Shown: positions 5,689 through 5,714 of the stretch, in pieces
Layout: every line of letters begins with the position of its first letter
How positions within the stretch are numbered: position 1 is the first letter of the stretch
Source of the DNA: DATFBY01 sp035253585
GTDB taxonomy: Bacteria > Gemmatimonadota > Gemmatimonadetes > Gemmatimonadales > Gemmatimonadaceae
Length of the DNA stretch: 5,714 bases
Assembly (NCBI GenBank): GCA_035253585.1
Contig: DATFBY010000106.1
Span: 1 to 5,714, forward strand
Reading direction: 5' to 3'
Notes under the pieces: generated by a model
Databases searched by the model: none
What the model was told of the DNA's origin: nothing
The model's input: the letters and a program-made list of their open reading frames with translations, nothing else
Translations under genes and position numbers: made by a program

Positions 5689-5714
5689 GAAGGCGGGCGG
5701 TCAGAGGTGGGTCA

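Overview
The window is GC-rich (roughly two thirds G+C by eye), densely coding bacterial chromosome. It holds six complete protein genes and no RNA gene, insertion sequence, integrase or CRISPR array. A large MacB/FtsX-type permease without its own ATPase (the 'ADOP' type, typical of Acidobacteriota and Gemmatimonadota), DinB/DUF1569 proteins, and small secreted SnoaL-like proteins together suggest a soil-type Gemmatimonadota or Acidobacteriota genome. I favour Gemmatimonadota, but this is an inference from gene content and not a sequence match.

Layout. Positions 1-41 are a short non-coding tail with a threefold 7-bp tandem repeat. Positions 42-2140 are four minus-strand genes that look like one operon, read right to left: a cytoplasmic DUF1569/DinB-fold protein (1694-2140), a secreted DinB-family protein (1097-1657), a secreted SnoaL/NTF2-like protein (591-1100) and a small membrane protein (42-581). 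Spacing is 36 nt, then a 4-nt GTGA overlap, then 9 nt, so the last three genes are probably translationally coupled. Positions 2141-2364 separate this operon from a divergent plus-strand gene for an 807-residue permease (2365-4788). That gene converges, with 7 bp between stop codons, on a minus-strand exported alpha/beta hydrolase (4796-5653). The last 61 bp hold a 10-bp direct repeat just upstream of the hydrolase start.

Function. Four of the six products carry export or membrane signals, so the window is mainly about the cell envelope. No pathway joins the genes with certainty. The two DinB-fold proteins probably bind a metal through a three-histidine site, but their substrates are unknown. 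The permease resembles transporters that work with a separate MacB-like ATPase encoded elsewhere.

The most unusual signal lies at the DNA level. The heptamer GTTAGGC (or its complement GCCTAAC) occurs nine times in 5.7 kb, against less than one expected. It occurs mostly inside genes, once as a perfect 30-bp palindrome in a signal-peptide coding region, and it accounts for every TTA leucine codon in the six genes. This looks like a genome-wide DNA motif maintained independently of protein coding. I found no clear undescribed multi-gene system.
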